The notes under the pieces are model-generated. The model saw only the letters and a list, made by a program, of their open reading frames with translations. It made no database searches and was not told where the DNA came from. 64,000 nucleotides of DNA, taken from positions 2,188,501 to 2,252,500 of the forward strand of contig NZ_CP091430.1 in NCBI RefSeq assembly GCF_024734895.1, written 5' to 3'. The position numbers and the translations under genes were made by a program. This document shows, one piece after another, positions 15,109 through 24,784 of the stretch (position 1 is the stretch's first letter; the number at the start of each line of letters is the position of its first letter). The DNA comes from Paenibacillus spongiae. GTDB taxonomy: Bacteria; Bacillota; Bacilli; Paenibacillales; Paenibacillaceae.

Positions 15109-15595
15109 ATGTAACCCTCCCCCTTGATTTATTTTGAGACTGACATTCCAAGTATAATTGAAAACGTTTCACGAAGAAAAGAAAAAAATACGAAAAGTAC
15201 CAATATTTATTTTAGAATCGATGAAAGTAGGAAGGGAGGCCTTGCGGCCTCCCCGGTAACGGGTTTCCGCCTAAACGGAAACCACCTCATTGTTCTGAAT
15301 CAATTCGTTCAGCCTCCTTCCGAAAAAGATTTGTCGGCCCGACACCTTTATTTACTCATAGTTCGGCATGCTGCGGCAAGCGAAAGAATGACTATAATTG
15401 TTTTTTACGGATCGTGCGCGGCGGCCGGTCAATCCCGTCCAACCGGATCATACGCTTCCGACGGCCGACACCAAGAATAGGCATGTCCGAATGGCCTTCC
15501 AAATTCAACCTGTGCCGATTATTGACGGGGACACTGGGTTTGAAGGAGGGATATGAACTATTTACCTGAAGAAAAATCGAACATATGTTTGGGAA
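15109..15595. other. Intergenic region with tandem GC-rich hairpins (15234-15283)
   Basis: No convincing long gene. Two perfect hairpins stand side by side: GGGAGGCC-TTGC-GGCCTCCC (15234-15253) and GGTTTCCG-CCTAAA-CGGAAACC (15262-15283). Neither has a good T tail on either strand. On the minus strand, AAGGAGG then TTG nine bases later would encode a 10-residue peptide (MIQNNEVVSV) ending inside the second hairpin. A short palindrome TGTCGG-CCGACA is at about 15333-15345. These may be parts of a long leader of the minus-strand operon. Confidence 0.6.
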
Positions 15596-15624
15596 TTGGG
15601 GTGAAAGGTTGCCTTCTCTATGAT
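15596..15624 (+). promoter_or_regulatory. Probable SigA promoter of addBA
   Basis: TTGGGG (15596-15601), 17-base spacer, TATGAT (15619-15624), located 38 bases before the addB ATG. Confidence 0.45.
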
Positions 15625-15662
15625 AGAATAGGAGAATCGAAAAACGAAGAAGAGGTGGGCGA

Positions 15663-18600
15663 ATGGCGCTCCGTTTTGTCCTTGGCCGGTCAGGCGCGGG
15701 GAAAACTCATTATTGCATACGTCAGATTATCGATAGAGTGGCCTCGCTGCCGGACGGCCCTCCGCTCATTATGCTCGTGCCGGAGCAAGCGACATTCCAG
15801 ACCGAGTACGCGCTCCTCAGCAGCCCGGAATTGACGGGTACGATTCGGGCGCAAGCGCTCAGCTTCAGGCGCCTCTCCTTCCGGATCATGCAGGAGACCG
15901 GGGGCACGGCGCTCGTCCCGATCAACGACAACGGGAAGAATATGCTGCTGTACAAAATTGTGAACCGGCTCGGCGACGATTTGGAGTTGTTTCAAGGCGG
16001 CGAGTCGCAGCGCGGATTTATCGAGCGGCTGGGAGAGCTGATGACCGAGTGGAAACGGTATGGCATCGATGCCGGGCTCGTCAAGCAATTTACAGAGGAC
16101 ATTCGCCCGGATGCCGGCAGTCCTCTGCTGGGACGCAAACTGCGCGACCTGCAGCGGATCGGGGCGGAGCTCGAGCGCGAACTCGAAGGGCTGTATGTCG
16201 ATGCGGAGGATTACTTGAGCTGGCTCGTGAAGGGGCTCGGCGATACACCTGCGTTGAAGCAGGCGCAGCTATGGATTGACGGCTTCAACGGGTTCACGCC
16301 CAAGGAATTCGAGGCGCTGGAAGCGTTGATAAGGCATGCTGCGGACGTAACGGTCACGCTGTGCCTGGACAAGCTCTATGAGCCGGGGGAACAGCCGCAT
16401 GAGCTCGATTTATTCCGGCCGACCGCGGAGACGTATATCAAGCTGAGAGAGCTGGCGGAACGCAACGGGGTCGGTATTGAAGAGCCGGTTCTGCTGATGG
16501 ATGAAATCCCTCACCGCTTCCGGAACAGCCCGATGCTTGCCCACACGGAGCGGTATTATGGCGGGCGCAAGCCGCTTCGCCTGACGCCCGGCGAGCTTGA
16601 GAACGGCGCCGTTTCCCTGCATCGAGCCTCGGGACGGCGCGCGGAGGTAGAGGCGGTAGCCCGGGATATCGTGCGCCGCGTGAGGGACGAAGGCCTCCGC
16701 TACCGCGATCTTGCCGTTATGGTACGGAACGGGCCGGATTATAGCGATTACATAACGTCGGTGTTCGCCGACTACGAAATCCCTTATTTCTTGGACCAGA
16801 AGAATGCGGCGCTTCATCATCCGCTTGCGGAGTTTATTCGTTCGGCGCTGGAGATCGCCGTTCACGGCTGGCGGTATGAAGCGGTATTCCGCTGCATTAA
16901 GACGGAGCTGCTTATGCCCGAGGACGGATATGTGACGCGCGAGACGTTCGATCTGCTGGAAAATTACGCGCTTGCCGCCGGTATCGACGGAAACCGCTGG
17001 TTGTCGGAAAGCCAGTGGAAGCCGCTTATGCGCGATACGCTGGAGGGCGATCCGGTACAAGCGGGCGAGCGTGAGCAGCGCATGTTCCGGGCGATAATGA
17101 CGGCCCGTGAGGCGGTAGTCCCGACCTTGAGGAAATTCGGCCGGGAGCTCAAGAAGGCGTCGAATGTGCGCCAGATGTGCGAAGCGCTGTATACGCTTCT
17201 TATCAATATCGATGCGCCGGACCGATTGGAGCGGTGGAGCCGGCAGGCGGCTGCGGAGAGCAGGACGCTGCGTGCACGCGAGCACAGGCAGCTATGGGAC
17301 GGCGTGATGGACCTGCTCGACCAGTTGACCGAGATGACCGGCGGCGAGACGATGCCGGCAGAGCTGTTCGCCGGCATGGTGGAGACCGGATTGGAAAGCT
17401 TAAAGCTGGCTTCCGTCCCTCCCTCGCTGGATCAGGTGCTCATCGGGAGCATCGACAGGACCCGGTCCGGCAAGGTGCGCGTTTGTTACTTGCTCGGCGC
17501 GAATGACGGAATTATGCCGCAGCGAATCCAAGAGGACGGCATACTGACCGAGCATGAGCGCGAGAAGCTGGAGAACGGCGGTCTTCGAATGGCGCCCGGC
17601 GTGCGCAGGCGTCTGCTTGACGAGCGATTTCTCATCTATAATGCGCTGACGACGCCAAGCCGCCATCTATGGATCAGCTGGCCGATGTCTGACGAAGAGG
17701 GGAAGAGTCTGCATCCATCCGAGGTTATACGGCATATGAAGCAGTTGTTCCCCGGTATTCCGGAGCGGATGATCATGGGCGAACCGTCGCCGGGCATGCC
17801 GGGCGAGGAGCAGCGTTCCTTCATCGCGCATCCGGAGCGGACGCTCTCTTATTTGATCACGCAGCTCAGAGTGTGGCGGCAAGGGGGCGCTATCGCGCCG
17901 GTATGGTGGGAGGCCTTCAACTGGTATGCCGTCAGGCCCCAGTGGCAGGACAAGCTGCAGCGCCTTGTGCAATCGCTTGACTATACGAACCAAGAGACGT
18001 ATCTATCGGCGCAGACGGCCGAGCTGCTCTATGGGAACCTGCTGCGTGGAAGCGTATCGCGGATGGAGCGGTTCGTGTCGTGTCCGTTCCAGCACTTTGC
18101 CATCCATGGCTTGAGGCTTCGTGAACGGGAACTCTTCAAGCTGGCCGCCCCCGATATCGGCCAACTCTTCCACGCGGCACTCACCCGCTTGACGGAGGAA
18201 TTGGGCGACAGATGGGGCGAGCTCTCTCCGGAAGAAATCCGTGAAGCGACAGCCGTCGTAGTGGGCGAGCTGGCGATGCGGCTGCAATCGCAAATTCTGT
18301 TCAGCAGCAGCCGTCATCAGTATGTCGCCCGCAAGCTCCGGGACATCATCGGCCAGGCAGCCGTCATACTTGGCGAGCATGCGAGAAGGGCGCAATTCCA
18401 ACCGGTCGGGCTGGAGATCGGCTTCGGTCCGGAAGGGCCTCTGCCTCCGGTCAGGATCCCGCTGTCCAAGGGAAGGATGCTGGAGATGGTCGGTCGGATC
18501 GACCGGGTAGACGCCGCGCAGACGGATGACGGCCTGCTGCTGCGCGTCATCGATTATAAGTCCGGCGCGAAGCAGCTGCGGCTGGAGGAGATCGCCTATG

Positions 18601-19235
18601 GTCTTGCGCTCCAGATGCTGACCTACCTGGACGTGCTGCTGACTGGCGCACCCGAATGGCTCGGACAGCCGGCGAAGCCCGCAGGCGTGCTCTATTTCCA
18701 TGTACATAATCCGATGCTGTCGGCTTCCAATTCTTTATCGCGGGACAAGGCTCAGGGCGAGCTGCTGAAGCGCTTCAAGCTCAAAGGGCTCGTGCTCGCC
18801 GACGAAGAAACGGTCAGGCTGATGGACGGTTCGCTCGAAACGGGCTATTCGGAGCTGCTGCCGCTTGCGCTCAAACGGGACGGCGGCTTCTACAGCACCT
18901 CATCGGTAGCTTCGGAGGAGCAATGGGATACGCTGAGACGCTCGGTGCGCTCGACTTTGAAACGGCTGGGCGAACGGATTGCCGACGGCGATGTATCGAT
19001 TGCCCCGTATCGGCTTGGAGGAAGAACGCCCTGCCAGTTCTGCGCATACAAGCCCGTATGCCAGTTCGATCCGCTGATCGAAGGCAACGGATATACGAAG
19101 CTGAGCAAACCGCGCAAGGACGAAGTTTGGGAGCTCCTGGCCGCTGGGAGCGAAGAGGATAGGTTGGAGCACTTCGGCGAGGTGCCGGAGCCTTCAGCGG
19201 GAGAACTTGCGGCAAGGAAGGAGACGGAACGATGA
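15663..19235 (+). CDS. addB: ATP-dependent helicase/deoxyribonuclease subunit AddB
   Basis: AddB is the second subunit of the AddAB helicase-nuclease that processes double-strand breaks for RecA loading. The 1190-residue protein (usual size 1160-1200) starts MALRFVLGRSGAGKTHY with Walker A at residues 8-15. It contains VDRTRSGKVR-type and LLGANDG segments, the nuclease motif LLRVIDYKSG, and the Fe-S cluster cysteines: one in VSCPFQHFA and three in the C-terminal CQFCAYKPVC. ATG 15663 is the conserved start. The stop overlaps the addA ATG (ATGA), so translation is coupled. Confidence 0.97.
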   Translation: MALRFVLGRSGAGKTHYCIRQIIDRVASLPDGPPLIMLVPEQATFQTEYALLSSPELTGTIRAQALSFRRLSFRIMQETGGTALVPINDNGKNMLLYKIVNRLGDDLELFQGGESQRGFIERLGELMTEWKRYGIDAGLVKQFTEDIRPDAGSPLLGRKLRDLQRIGAELERELEGLYVDAEDYLSWLVKGLGDTPALKQAQLWIDGFNGFTPKEFEALEALIRHAADVTVTLCLDKLYEPGEQPHELDLFRPTAETYIKLRELAERNGVGIEEPVLLMDEIPHRFRNSPMLAHTERYYGGRKPLRLTPGELENGAVSLHRASGRRAEVEAVARDIVRRVRDEGLRYRDLAVMVRNGPDYSDYITSVFADYEIPYFLDQKNAALHHPLAEFIRSALEIAVHGWRYEAVFRCIKTELLMPEDGYVTRETFDLLENYALAAGIDGNRWLSESQWKPLMRDTLEGDPVQAGEREQRMFRAIMTAREAVVPTLRKFGRELKKASNVRQMCEALYTLLINIDAPDRLERWSRQAAAESRTLRAREHRQLWDGVMDLLDQLTEMTGGETMPAELFAGMVETGLESLKLASVPPSLDQVLIGSIDRTRSGKVRVCYLLGANDGIMPQRIQEDGILTEHEREKLENGGLRMAPGVRRRLLDERFLIYNALTTPSRHLWISWPMSDEEGKSLHPSEVIRHMKQLFPGIPERMIMGEPSPGMPGEEQRSFIAHPERTLSYLITQLRVWRQGGAIAPVWWEAFNWYAVRPQWQDKLQRLVQSLDYTNQETYLSAQTAELLYGNLLRGSVSRMERFVSCPFQHFAIHGLRLRERELFKLAAPDIGQLFHAALTRLTEELGDRWGELSPEEIREATAVVVGELAMRLQSQILFSSSRHQYVARKLRDIIGQAAVILGEHARRAQFQPVGLEIGFGPEGPLPPVRIPLSKGRMLEMVGRIDRVDAAQTDDGLLLRVIDYKSGAKQLRLEEIAYGLALQMLTYLDVLLTGAPEWLGQPAKPAGVLYFHVHNPMLSASNSLSRDKAQGELLKRFKLKGLVLADEETVRLMDGSLETGYSELLPLALKRDGGFYSTSSVASEEQWDTLRRSVRSTLKRLGERIADGDVSIAPYRLGGRTPCQFCAYKPVCQFDPLIEGNGYTKLSKPRKDEVWELLAAGSEEDRLEHFGEVPEPSAGELAARKETER

Positions 19236-22200
19236 GAACAGCTGATTATCCGAAAAAGCCGGAAGGCAGCACATGGACCGACGATCAATGGAAGGCGATC
19301 GTTGCGGACGGCAGCAACATTCTGGTGGCTGCCGCGGCCGGTTCCGGCAAGACGGCGGTTCTCGTCGAACGCATAATCCGGAAGATAACGGCCGATACGG
19401 ATGTAGACAGACTGCTGGTGGCGACCTTCACGAAGGCGGCGGCGGCCGAGATGAAGGAGCGAATCCGGATTGCGCTCGAGAAGGAGCTGGACAAGCGTCC
19501 GGAGTCGGAGCATCTGCGCCGCCAGCTTGCGCTTATGGGAAGAGCGTCGATTACGACGCTTCACTCGTTCTGCCTGGACGTCATCCGCAAATATTACTCG
19601 CTGATCGGACTTGACCCTGGCTTTCGCATCGCGAATCAGACCGAGGCCGACCTGCTGCGGATGGACGTGCTGGACGCCCTGTTCGAGGAGCGCTATGCGG
19701 AGGCTGAGCAGCATGATACCGGATTTACGGAATTGGTCGAACGATTCGGCGGCGAACGGGGAGACGGCCCGCTGTATGCGCTGGTCATGAGGCTGTATCA
19801 ATTCTCGCAGAGCCATCCGTGGCCGGCTGTATGGCTGAAGGAAACGGCGGCGGCGTTCGATGTGGAGGATGCCTCCGGGCTGGGGGAAACCCAATGGGTC
19901 GAAAGCTTGGCCGGTACGGTCGAGCTGGCCTTGGAAGGGGCGGAACGTTTGCTTCTGCAGGCGCTGGACGTAACCAGGCTGCCGGGCGGACCGGATGCTT
20001 ATGCGGCTACCTTCAATGATGATCTGGCTGTGATCCGAATGTTGAGAAGCCGTGTCGACAGCACGCCTTGGGAAGCATGGCATGAAGCTTTCAGGGCGGC
20101 CGGCTTCGGCAAGCTGAAGAGCCAGAAGGGGGATGGCGTCGATAAGGCGCTGCAGGAGCAGGCGAAGGAGCTGCGCGATATGGCCAAGGCTGTCGTCGCC
20201 GACCTGCAGGACGAATTCTTCGTCCGTTCACCCGGGGAGTTCGCCGCCGAGCTGCGGGATCTGGCTCCGCTGATGCATACGCTGGCCGGCCTTGCCGAGG
20301 AGTTCGGGATCCGCTTCGAGTCCGCTAAACGAGAGAAGGGTCTGCTCGATTTTGGCGATATGGAGCATTATTGCCTGCGCATTCTGCGCGATCCGTCTTC
20401 AACGCCTGGCAGTGCTGTTCCATCTGCTGCAGCTTTGGAATACCAGGCGCAGTTCGACGAAATATTGCTCGACGAGTACCAGGATACCAACATGGTTCAG
20501 GAAGCGATCGTTACGCTGATCGCGCGCTCCGGGGAAGGAAACCGTTTCATGGTCGGCGATGTGAAGCAGAGCATCTACAGGTTCCGTCTGGCTGAACCGA
20601 ATCTGTTCCTTCGCAAATACAAGGCATACGGAACCGATGACGGTAGACGGTTTTTCGAGACGCTTCATAGGGAAGAAGCAGAAGACGCTTCAACCGAAAT
20701 TTCAACAAAGACGGCTCTGATGACCCCGTTAGAATCGGCAGAGCCGGCCTCAAGCGAAGAGTTCGGCTTGAGAATCGATCTGGCGCGGAATTTCCGCAGC
20801 CGGCAGGAGGTCGTTGACGGAACGAACGGGGTATTCCGGGCGATCATGCGCGAGACGGTAGCGGAGATGGATTACGATGAGCGGGCTGAGCTTGTATGCG
20901 GAGCGTCATACCCGCCAGCAGGCGATGGGGGTTCTCCCGATCGCTATGCGATTGAGTTTGCGCTGCTCGACAGAGGGACCGGCGGCGATGAGCCGTCTTC
21001 GGAACAAGAAGCGGCCGCTGACTCGTCCGACGAGGAGCAGCCGGCGACGATGGAGGATCTGCAGACCGTGCAGCTGGAAGCGCGCTGGATCGCGAATCGG
21101 ATCCTGCAGCTGAAAGGGCTGGAGACGCCGCTCCATGCGCATATTGATGCGCCGTTCGAGCCGTATGACGGGAAGCGGGGAAGCAAGCGCGCGCTTGCCT
21201 GGCGCGATATCGTCATTCTGCTGCGTGCGGACAAGCAATGGGCTCCTGTTATCATTGAAGAGCTGCAGGCGAAAGGGATACCGGCTTACGCGGAGCTGAG
21301 CAGCGGCTACTTTGAAGCGACCGAGGTCGAGACGATGCTGTCGCTGCTCCGCGTCATCGATAATCCCTATCAGGATATACCGCTTGCAGGTGCGCTGCGC
21401 TCCCCGGTTGTCGGATTGACGGGAGAGGAGCTGGCGCTCATCCGGATCGCGGCTGGCCGCTTGTCATATTACGATGCCGTACGCAAGGCGGAGGGCGATC
21501 CGTCGCTGCCGCAAGGCACGCGAAGCAAGCTGTCGGACTTCCTTAGCCGCCTGGAGAGCTGGCGCGAAGAGGCCAGGCAGGGGGCGCTCTCCGAGCTGCT
21601 GTGGCGAATCTTCCGGGAAACCGGCTATTACGATCTGGTAGGCGGCATGCCGGGAGGACTGCAGCGGCAGGCGAATCTTCGCGCTCTGCATGATCGGGCG
21701 CGCCAATACGAGGCGACATCCCTGCGCGGGTTATTCCGTTTTCTCCGCTTTATCGACAGGATGCGCGAGAGCGGCGGGGACTTGGGGACGGCCAGAGCGT
21801 TGGGCGAGCAAGAGGACGTCGTTCGCATCATGTCCATCCATAAGAGCAAGGGATTGGAGTTCCCGGTCGTCTTCGTTGCCGGTCTTGGCAAGCTGTTCAA
21901 CAGGCAGGACTTGAACAGCCCGTTCCTGATGCATAAGGAGCTGGGCTTCGGACCGCGCTTCGTGGATACGGAGCTTCGGGTCAGCTATCCGACGCTCCCG
22001 TACTTGGCCATCCGGGAACGGCTGCGCATGGAGTCGCTTGCAGAAGAAATGAGGATTCTGTACGTAGCGCTTACGAGACCGAAGGAGAAGATGTTTCTCG
22101 TCGGTACGGCGGCGGATGCCGCCAAGCTGCTGCAGCGCTGGCAAGCCTCCCTCGATGCGGACGGACAGCTGCCGGATTTCCGGCTTGCGCAGGCAAAGCG

Positions 22201-23506
22201 GTTTCTGGATTGGGTCGGGCCGTTAGCGATGCGAGACGGTATTCCGCTCGCAGTCTATGAGATGGAAGATGAGCGAGAAGGCGTGGAAACCGAAAGGTTT
22301 GCTGCGCGTCATGAAGACCGGCTTGTCGAACGCTTGACGCTCGAAGGCGAGAGGTCGAATGATGCCATATTCGAGGAAACGGGTCTGGAAGCGAATAAGG
22401 TCGTGCCCTTCCCTTCGGCAAATCCGTTCCTTCAATGGAAGAAAGGAGTCGTCCCGGCATCTTTGCTCGGCATGGAAGCCGCGGCGGCGGTACAGACCGA
22501 TGAGGCGGCGGAAGCCGAATTCGCAGACAGGCTGCAGGCGGTCCATGAGCTGATACCGGTATTCGAATCGCCGGAAGAAGCGCTGGAAATCGAGCGCCGG
22601 CTGGCCTGGGAGTACCCGTACCGGACGGCAACCCAAATACCCGCGAAGACGTCCGTTACCGAGATGAAGCGGCTGCATGCGCAGACGGATCTGGACGATC
22701 AGTCGGAGGTTCTGCTGATCCCTTCATCAGCTGGCGGAACGCAGGCAAGCGATACGGACAGAGCCGGGCACGGCTGGAATGGAGAAGATGCCGGTTCGAC
22801 CGGCTGGGACGGCGCCAATGATCAGGTCGAGCAGGTGGAGCTGGTGTTCGGCGAAGCGTTCGAGACAGCGGCCGTACCGGAGGCGGAGACGGTGTTCGAG
22901 ACCGAACCGTTCGTCAAGGCGTCGGGGGGCGGCGAATATACTTTCCGACTGAGACGTCCGAAGTTCATGGAGGAAGCGGCGCTGACGGCTGCCGAGCGGG
23001 GAACGGTCAGCCATCTTGTCATGCAGCATATCCCTCTGGAGAGTCAAGTGGATGAGCAGACCGTGCACGATACGGTCCAGCGCTTGCTGGAACGCCGAAT
23101 GCTGACGGAGCTGCAGGCCGGGGCCGTCAATTCCGAAGCGGTGGCAGCGTTCTTCCGCGAAGAAGTCGGGCAGCGGCTGCTGCACGCGTCGTGGGTGAGG
23201 CGGGAGACGCCGTTCAGCTGTACCTTTCCGGCTGAGCGGGTCTACCCGCAGGCGACGGAGTCGTACGGCGGCGAGCCGATCTTGATCCAGGGGGTTATCG
23301 ATTGTCTCTTCCGGGACGAGCACGGCCTTGTCCTGCTGGACTACAAGACGGACCGGATAACGATGAAGCAGTGGGACAAAGCGGCCGAGCGCCATCGGTT
23401 CCAGCTGACGCTTTACGCCGAGGCGGTCATGCGTATTCTGGGCGAGCCGGTGGATGCATGTTATGTTTATTTTTTTGACGGCGGCCGGGCAGTTCAACTG
23501 TTCTAG
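19232..23506 (+). CDS. addA: ATP-dependent helicase/nuclease subunit AddA
   Basis: A UvrD-like 3'-5' helicase with a C-terminal RecB-type nuclease. Motif I GSGKT is at residues 37-41. LLDEYQDTN (motif II), GDVKQSIYRFR (motif III), SIHKSKGLEFPVVF (motif V region) and VALTRPKEK (motif VI) follow. The nuclease motifs GVIDCLF and VLLDYKTD are near the end. At 1424 residues it is longer than Bacillus subtilis AddA (about 1230). The extra length is in acidic, low-complexity stretches (about residues 480-510, 570-610 and 1130-1200). ATGA overlap with addB. Confidence 0.97.
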   Translation: MRTADYPKKPEGSTWTDDQWKAIVADGSNILVAAAAGSGKTAVLVERIIRKITADTDVDRLLVATFTKAAAAEMKERIRIALEKELDKRPESEHLRRQLALMGRASITTLHSFCLDVIRKYYSLIGLDPGFRIANQTEADLLRMDVLDALFEERYAEAEQHDTGFTELVERFGGERGDGPLYALVMRLYQFSQSHPWPAVWLKETAAAFDVEDASGLGETQWVESLAGTVELALEGAERLLLQALDVTRLPGGPDAYAATFNDDLAVIRMLRSRVDSTPWEAWHEAFRAAGFGKLKSQKGDGVDKALQEQAKELRDMAKAVVADLQDEFFVRSPGEFAAELRDLAPLMHTLAGLAEEFGIRFESAKREKGLLDFGDMEHYCLRILRDPSSTPGSAVPSAAALEYQAQFDEILLDEYQDTNMVQEAIVTLIARSGEGNRFMVGDVKQSIYRFRLAEPNLFLRKYKAYGTDDGRRFFETLHREEAEDASTEISTKTALMTPLESAEPASSEEFGLRIDLARNFRSRQEVVDGTNGVFRAIMRETVAEMDYDERAELVCGASYPPAGDGGSPDRYAIEFALLDRGTGGDEPSSEQEAAADSSDEEQPATMEDLQTVQLEARWIANRILQLKGLETPLHAHIDAPFEPYDGKRGSKRALAWRDIVILLRADKQWAPVIIEELQAKGIPAYAELSSGYFEATEVETMLSLLRVIDNPYQDIPLAGALRSPVVGLTGEELALIRIAAGRLSYYDAVRKAEGDPSLPQGTRSKLSDFLSRLESWREEARQGALSELLWRIFRETGYYDLVGGMPGGLQRQANLRALHDRARQYEATSLRGLFRFLRFIDRMRESGGDLGTARALGEQEDVVRIMSIHKSKGLEFPVVFVAGLGKLFNRQDLNSPFLMHKELGFGPRFVDTELRVSYPTLPYLAIRERLRMESLAEEMRILYVALTRPKEKMFLVGTAADAAKLLQRWQASLDADGQLPDFRLAQAKRFLDWVGPLAMRDGIPLAVYEMEDEREGVETERFAARHEDRLVERLTLEGERSNDAIFEETGLEANKVVPFPSANPFLQWKKGVVPASLLGMEAAAAVQTDEAAEAEFADRLQAVHELIPVFESPEEALEIERRLAWEYPYRTATQIPAKTSVTEMKRLHAQTDLDDQSEVLLIPSSAGGTQASDTDRAGHGWNGEDAGSTGWDGANDQVEQVELVFGEAFETAAVPEAETVFETEPFVKASGGGEYTFRLRRPKFMEEAALTAAERGTVSHLVMQHIPLESQVDEQTVHDTVQRLLERRMLTELQAGAVNSEAVAAFFREEVGQRLLHASWVRRETPFSCTFPAERVYPQATESYGGEPILIQGVIDCLFRDEHGLVLLDYKTDRITMKQWDKAAERHRFQLTLYAEAVMRILGEPVDACYVYFFDGGRAVQLF

Positions 23507-23521
23507 CCGATCAAATCCCGG

Positions 23522-23550
23522 GGGCGGATCGCTTTGGCAGCGATCCGCCC
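23522..23550. other. 12-bp perfect hairpin between addA and sbcD
   Basis: GGGCGGATCGCT - TTGGC - AGCGATCCGCCC is very stable but lacks a T tail. It lies 15 bases after the addA stop and 10 bases before the sbcD SD, so it may stabilise or partly terminate the upstream message. Confidence 0.7.
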
Positions 23551-23572
23551 GCGCGGCATGGAGGGAAATGAA

Positions 23573-24784
23573 GTGCGTATTTTACATACGGCAGACTGGC
23601 ATTTCGGGCGGAGTCTGGAGGGGCGCAGCCGTTTGGAAGAGCAGGCGGCCTTCGTGGACGAGCTAGCAGAAATCGTCAAAGACGAAGCGATCGATCTGGT
23701 GCTTCTGGCAGGCGACGTATACGATTCGGTCAACCCGCCCGCGGCTGCGGAGCAGCTGTTCTATGAAGCGTTGTCGCGGCTGGCCGACGGCGGGAAGCGG
23801 ACGGTTGCGGTTATAGCGGGCAATCATGACCATCCCGAGCGGGTGGCGGCTTCCGCCCCGCTGGCATCGCGCAGCGGAATTCGGCTTGTAGGCTTGCCTA
23901 CCGATGAGCCGCTAATCGTAGATGCGGCCCGCACGGGAGAACGCGCCGTAATTGCGGCGCTTCCTTATCCGTCGGAATCGCGGCTGCGCGAGCTGCTTAG
24001 CGAGGAGACGGACGAAGCGGCGCTGCGGAGCGCCTATTCGGAGCGTGTCGGCGCTCTAATGAACCGGCTGGGCGCATCATTCCGCCCGGACACGGTCAAT
24101 TTGGCGATGAGCCACATCTATGTGCTCGGCGGTCTGGAGACCGATTCGGAGCGGCCGATCCAGGTGGGCGGGGCCTATACGGTTGATCCATCGGCGCTGC
24201 GCGTCGGCGCTCAATATGTGGCGCTTGGCCACCTGCACCGTCCGCAGCGTGTCGCCGGCGACGAGCTGATGCGCTACAGCGGCTCGCCGCTTGCCTACAG
24301 CTTCTCGGAAGCCGGACAGGCCAAATCGGTTACGGTGTTCGACGCCAAGCCGGGGCAGCCGGTCGCGCCGCAGGAGCTGCTGCTTCGCAGCGGCAGACCG
24401 CTTGTCCGATGGCAGGCGAAGGGCGGCCTGGAGGAGGTCTACCGATGGCTCGACGAAGGCCGCGATGCCAGAGGCTGGATCGATCTGGACATCTGGATGA
24501 CAGAGACGATGACGCTGTCGCATATTCAACAGCTGCGGCGTATGCACGATGGCCTCATTCATATCCGCCCCGTATATCCGGAGATGGTCGCTAGCGATGA
24601 AGAGGCCGGCAGACCTCGCGACGAGCTGCCTGCGGAAGAGCTGTTCCGCCGGTTCTTCGCGAAGCAGACCGGGGGGGCGGAGCCCGATGCGGAGACGGTT
24701 CGGCTATTTCTGGAGCTGATTGCCGAAGAGGCGGATGAAGCGGCTGCTGCATATGAGCCGGAGGAAGGAGGGGCAGGCGAATGA
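23573..24784 (+). CDS. sbcD: Exonuclease SbcD (Mre11-type nuclease subunit)
   Basis: SbcD with SbcC opens hairpins and removes blocked DNA ends. The 403-residue protein starts MRILHTADWHFG, giving phosphoesterase motif I, then LLAGDVYD, IAGNHDHPERV, MSHIYVLGG and ALGHLHRPQ, the complete set of Mn-binding motifs. GTG 23573 is chosen because GGAGGGA lies 7 bases upstream and MRILHTADWH is the family N-terminus. An in-frame ATG at 23558 overlaps the SD. The stop overlaps the sbcC start (ATGA). Confidence 0.96.
   Translation: MRILHTADWHFGRSLEGRSRLEEQAAFVDELAEIVKDEAIDLVLLAGDVYDSVNPPAAAEQLFYEALSRLADGGKRTVAVIAGNHDHPERVAASAPLASRSGIRLVGLPTDEPLIVDAARTGERAVIAALPYPSESRLRELLSEETDEAALRSAYSERVGALMNRLGASFRPDTVNLAMSHIYVLGGLETDSERPIQVGGAYTVDPSALRVGAQYVALGHLHRPQRVAGDELMRYSGSPLAYSFSEAGQAKSVTVFDAKPGQPVAPQELLLRSGRPLVRWQAKGGLEEVYRWLDEGRDARGWIDLDIWMTETMTLSHIQQLRRMHDGLIHIRPVYPEMVASDEEAGRPRDELPAEELFRRFFAKQTGGAEPDAETVRLFLELIAEEADEAAAAYEPEEGGAGE

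Noticed and set aside
15158-15171. cre-like (CcpA) sequence TTGAAAACGTTTCA
   Set aside because: Half-site agrees, but the right half is one base too close for the consensus; not strong enough to call.
15124-15480. 118-codon plus-strand ORF in the gap before addB
   Set aside because: No SD, no motif, and it crosses two strong hairpins; composition does not look like coding sequence.
15553-15834. 93-codon ORF starting after AAGGAGGG and overlapping addB
   Set aside because: The SD is only 3-4 bases from the ATG and the latter half is an out-of-frame copy of addB; the addB promoter lies inside it.
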